Assembly (NCBI GenBank): GCA_050847315.1
Contig: CP193791.1
From: Cedecea sp000277545
GTDB lineage: Bacteria; Pseudomonadota; Gammaproteobacteria; Enterobacterales; Enterobacteriaceae
Direction: 5' to 3' (one strand)
Length of the DNA: 64,000 nt
Of the stretch, positions 63,656 through 64,000 are shown in pieces. Below the pieces are notes generated by a model, which was not told the origin of the DNA, searched no databases, and was given only the letters and a program-made list of their open reading frames with translations. A program made the position numbers and the translations under genes. Positions within the stretch are counted from its first letter, which is position 1; every line of letters starts with the position of its first letter.

Positions 63656-64000
63656 GGCTTTGGCCCCGAACTCTGCTTTCCCGGCTGTTTCTTATCGTTC
63701 TCGTCGGCCTGCTGCTGGCCAACGGCCTGACTCTGGCGCTAACCACGCTCGAGAGAATGAACAGCGCCCGCAGCGTGATGCTGGATAACCTGCAAAACAA
63801 TGTTGCCACCAGCGTCGCGATCCTCGACAAGCTACCGCCCAATGAGCGACCGGCCTGGCTGGACCGACTCGCCCGGGAAAATTACCACTACATTCTTGGG
63901 CCAGGGACACCGGGCAAACCACCCACCGACGAACGTTCTAAAGACGCTATTGCATCTCTGAAAGAGGCGCTGGGCGAGCATTATCAGCTCGATTTCACCT
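63652..64000 (+). CDS. Sensor histidine kinase, N-terminal part (cut by window edge)
   Basis: The first 116 residues are visible, starting MRLWPRTLLSRLFLIVLVGL. TM1 is at about 10-31, followed by a periplasmic sensor (LERMNSARSVMLDNLQNNVA…). No HAMP or kinase core lies within the window. It is coupled to the OmpR-family regulator by the 4-bp overlap, so the two form a pair. The signal is not predictable. Confidence 0.85.
   Translation, partial: MRLWPRTLLSRLFLIVLVGLLLANGLTLALTTLERMNSARSVMLDNLQNNVATSVAILDKLPPNERPAWLDRLARENYHYILGPGTPGKPPTDERSKDAIASLKEALGEHYQLDFT

Noticed and set aside
63652..64000. Assigning the terminal two-component pair to a named system
   Set aside because: Only the N-terminus of the kinase is visible and the regulator is generic OmpR-type, so a name would be a guess.

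Overview
The window is chromosomal DNA from a gamma-proteobacterium of the family Enterobacteriaceae; the genus cannot be fixed from the sequence alone. Two blocks of housekeeping genes read almost residue for residue like E. coli proteins: glnE-ygiF-ygiM-cca-uppP-folB-plsY followed by tsaD-rpsU-dnaG-rpoD-mug-ileX on the left, and aer ... patA on the right. Coding DNA is GC-rich throughout, except for AT-rich islands near 15.2-16.4 kb and 31.0-32.4 kb.

Layout. 1-6.6 kb: N-terminal half of glnE, inorganic triphosphatase, SH3 membrane protein, CCA-adding enzyme, undecaprenyl-diphosphatase, FolB, PlsY. 6.7-8.5 kb: a small accessory patch where E. coli carries the ttd genes; it holds a stand-alone TrpC and a cupin. 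8.5-14.9 kb: tsaD, the macromolecular-synthesis operon rpsU-dnaG-rpoD, mug, tRNA-Ile(CAU). 14.9-46.8 kb: a long accessory stretch between ileX and aer. It contains a YoaC-like protein, a hexapeptide acetyltransferase, a chemoreceptor with its own flagellar-type (sigma-28) promoter, a beta-glucoside PTS/porin/kinase/phospho-glucosidase locus, an S-adenosylhomocysteine hydrolase-like gene, a cytochrome b561/TPR/ECF sigma/anti-sigma module, a decayed type VI secretion (hcp-effector-immunity) remnant, uxuA-uxuR, a CspA-family gene, curA, and a complete citrate-fermentation locus (transporter, FAH-family enzyme, citCDEFXG, divergent citAB). 46.8-58.5 kb: aer, proP, a five-gene peptide-type ABC transporter, a DgcZ-like diguanylate cyclase and patA with a sigma-54-type promoter. 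58.5-64 kb: an lsr remnant (lsrFG and lsrK only), a tandem-repeat region, an epoxide-hydrolase-like protein, and a response regulator with the start of its sensor kinase.

How the genes fit together. Citrate is imported by the 2-hydroxycarboxylate transporter, cleaved to acetate and oxaloacetate by CitDEF (activated by CitC, with prosthetic group made and attached by CitG and CitX), and the locus is sensed by CitAB. No oxaloacetate decarboxylase pump genes are present in this locus; an FAH-family gene sits between transporter and lyase, and its relatives include oxaloacetate decarboxylases and tautomerases. The beta-glucoside locus has porin, EIIB, EIIC, a ROK kinase, a 6-phospho-beta-glucosidase and a GntR regulator, but no EIIA. 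UxuR has three matching operator-like palindromes in front of uxuA and uxuR.

The most interesting unexplained items are the hcp remnant with duplicated effector-tail/immunity pairs, the FAH gene inside the citrate operon, the AdoHcy-hydrolase-like gene, the ECF-sigma module, the monofunctional TrpC with a possible upstream short reading frame, two related inverted-repeat elements at 35.2 and 50.3 kb, and the lsr locus lacking its transporter and repressor. I saw no CRISPR array, intact transposase, integrase or prophage genes.
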